A stretch of DNA of 7,858 nucleotides. It comes from JBCBKZ01 sp039026975. Its GTDB lineage: Bacteria > Bacteroidota > Bacteroidia > J057. The notes under the pieces are model-generated. The model saw nothing but the letters and a program-made list of their open reading frames with translations, was not told where the DNA came from and ran no database searches. The DNA lies in assembly GCA_039026975.1 (NCBI GenBank), contig JBCCLI010000315.1, positions 1 through 7,858 of the forward strand, read 5' to 3'. Below are positions 7,217-7,858 of the stretch, one piece after another (the stretch's first letter is position 1; each line of letters opens with the position of its first letter). The translations under genes and the position numbers were made by a program.

Positions 7217-7254
7217 TTTACCCTCCTAATTTTAACAGAAAATAAGGGGGTAAG
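7217..7254. terminator. Hairpin between convergent genes, likely bidirectional terminator
   Basis: 7217-7225 pairs with 7246-7254 (TTTACCCTC against GGGGGTAAG, with two G-U pairs). After a small C/A mismatch and a bulge, ATTTT (7229-7233) pairs with AAAAT (7239-7243) around the loop AACAG. The element starts 18 bases after the sensor stop and ends 10 bases before the amidase stop. Neither side has a clean U-tract after the outer stem, so termination efficiency is uncertain, but placement between two converging gene ends supports the call. Confidence 0.55.
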
Positions 7255-7263
7255 GAATACCGG

Positions 7264-7858
7264 CTAATACTTTATCACCTTTTTAGTCTCTTCAGCCTGA
7301 TTTCCTGAAAGTCTCAGCAAGTATACCCCGGAGGGCCAGGAGGAGGTAGAAAGCAGAAGAGATTCTGTTAGAGTTCCTTCTGACTGCCATACTACTCTTC
7401 CATGAGTATCTAGCACTGCCAAAATGCCTGAATAAGCAGGAACAGGTAGGATTACTTGAAGCCTTTCCCCAAAAGGAATAGGAAAAGCCTCAAATATCTT
7501 CTCCTCCTCAGGAGATATAGAAGTAGCTAACAGACAGTTTGTAGTTAAGTCTTCCACTTGAGACCTGATTCCAGCCATTTTGGTAAATAAGCTATCCCCA
7601 GGACATTCTGTAGAACAGCCCTGCCTATGCCCAGAAATATGAGGTAACACCAAGTTTGAGGAGGCGTGAAGGGAATTACTTAAGGGACTGATGTTACTCT
7701 TACAAGATTTCCAGGCGAGTAATTCTGTTAAGGTAGTTATAGCAGCGGGAGTAGGTGATACATCTGTGAAGGTACCTAGAAAAGCTACCCCCATGGTAGC
7801 CCCATTATTCCCACAGAAGTGAGCGCCTCTCACATCATCTCCCCCACCCCTTCCTTCA
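7264..7858 (-). CDS. PGRP/amidase_2 peptidoglycan amidase with T9SS type A tail (5' partial)
   Basis: C-terminal part of a secreted N-acetylmuramoyl-L-alanine amidase of the PGRP / type 2 amidase family, which cuts between MurNAc and the stem peptide. The frame stays open to the window edge. The visible start reads EGRGGGDDVRGAHFCGNN, matching the conserved EGRG...GAH..G.N region of PGRPs, so the GTG at 7833 is an internal Val codon and not a start. GHRQGCSTECPG supplies a zinc His and, eight residues on, the zinc Cys, as in T7 lysozyme and catalytic PGRPs; the first His ligand lies upstream of the window. SLFTKMAGIRSQV closes the domain. The last 75 or so residues (FEAFPIPFGERLQV, then GVYLLRLSG and KKVIKY) form a type A Por secretion tail, indicating outer-membrane export by T9SS with tail removal. 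The gene converges on the sensor gene. Possible roles are wall recycling or attack on other bacteria. Confidence 0.88.
   Translation of the reverse strand, partial: EGRGGGDDVRGAHFCGNNGATMGVAFLGTFTDVSPTPAAITTLTELLAWKSCKSNISPLSNSLHASSNLVLPHISGHRQGCSTECPGDSLFTKMAGIRSQVEDLTTNCLLATSISPEEEKIFEAFPIPFGERLQVILPVPAYSGILAVLDTHGRVVWQSEGTLTESLLLSTSSWPSGVYLLRLSGNQAEETKKVIKY

Noticed and set aside
7831..7833. GTG at 7833 as the start of the amidase gene
   Set aside because: The frame stays open upstream to the window edge and encodes conserved PGRP residues (EGRG), so this is an internal Val codon and the gene is truncated by the window.

Overview
The window looks like a chromosomal segment from a Bacteroidota bacterium, most likely Cytophagia/Cytophagales-like, although the exact lineage cannot be read from it. 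The evidence for this is: a Por-type (type IX secretion) C-terminal sorting domain on a secreted amidase; a two-component-regulator-propeller plus Y_Y_Y sensor; two Cys-anchored lipoproteins; and no recognisable Shine-Dalgarno sequence in front of any visible start, which is typical of the phylum. By eye, base composition is fairly even and slightly AT-rich, with no mobile element, tRNA, rRNA or CRISPR.

Layout: (i) On the minus strand, 2661 down to 4, lies a two-gene operon. The upstream gene encodes a NUP-family ('purine nucleoside permease') lipoprotein. Three bases after its stop comes an ADA2/ADGF-type adenosine deaminase lipoprotein. (ii) 2662-2975 is a divergent intergenic region. It holds a 10-bp direct repeat with a 21-bp period and a nested palindrome just before the next start codon. 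(iii) On the plus strand, 2976-7199 encodes a 1407-residue transmembrane sensor. In order it has a signal peptide, about 14 propeller repeats, a Y_Y_Y domain, one TM helix, a long Pro-rich linker, a GAF domain, a DHp-like helical region and an HATPase domain. (iv) 7217-7254 is a strong hairpin between convergent genes, probably a shared terminator. (v) On the minus strand, 7858 down to 7264, is the 3' part of a PGRP/amidase_2 (peptidoglycan amidase) gene ending in a T9SS type A tail. Its 5' end is outside the window.

Functional reading: the lipoprotein pair probably processes purine nucleosides outside the cytoplasm. The deaminase would convert adenosine to inosine. The NUP protein has no membrane segments beyond its signal and carries motifs resembling nucleoside phosphorylases, so it is better seen as a nucleoside-binding or nucleoside-cleaving enzyme than as a permease.

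The most unusual element is the sensor. Its H-box keeps the usual surroundings of a Bacteroidota histidine kinase, but the phosphoacceptor His is replaced by Lys (codon AAG, 6453-6455). Its G2 loop is also altered, and it has no receiver or AraC domain. It may be a pseudokinase or allosteric sensor that works through a partner. Whether it controls the divergent nucleoside operon is only a hypothesis.
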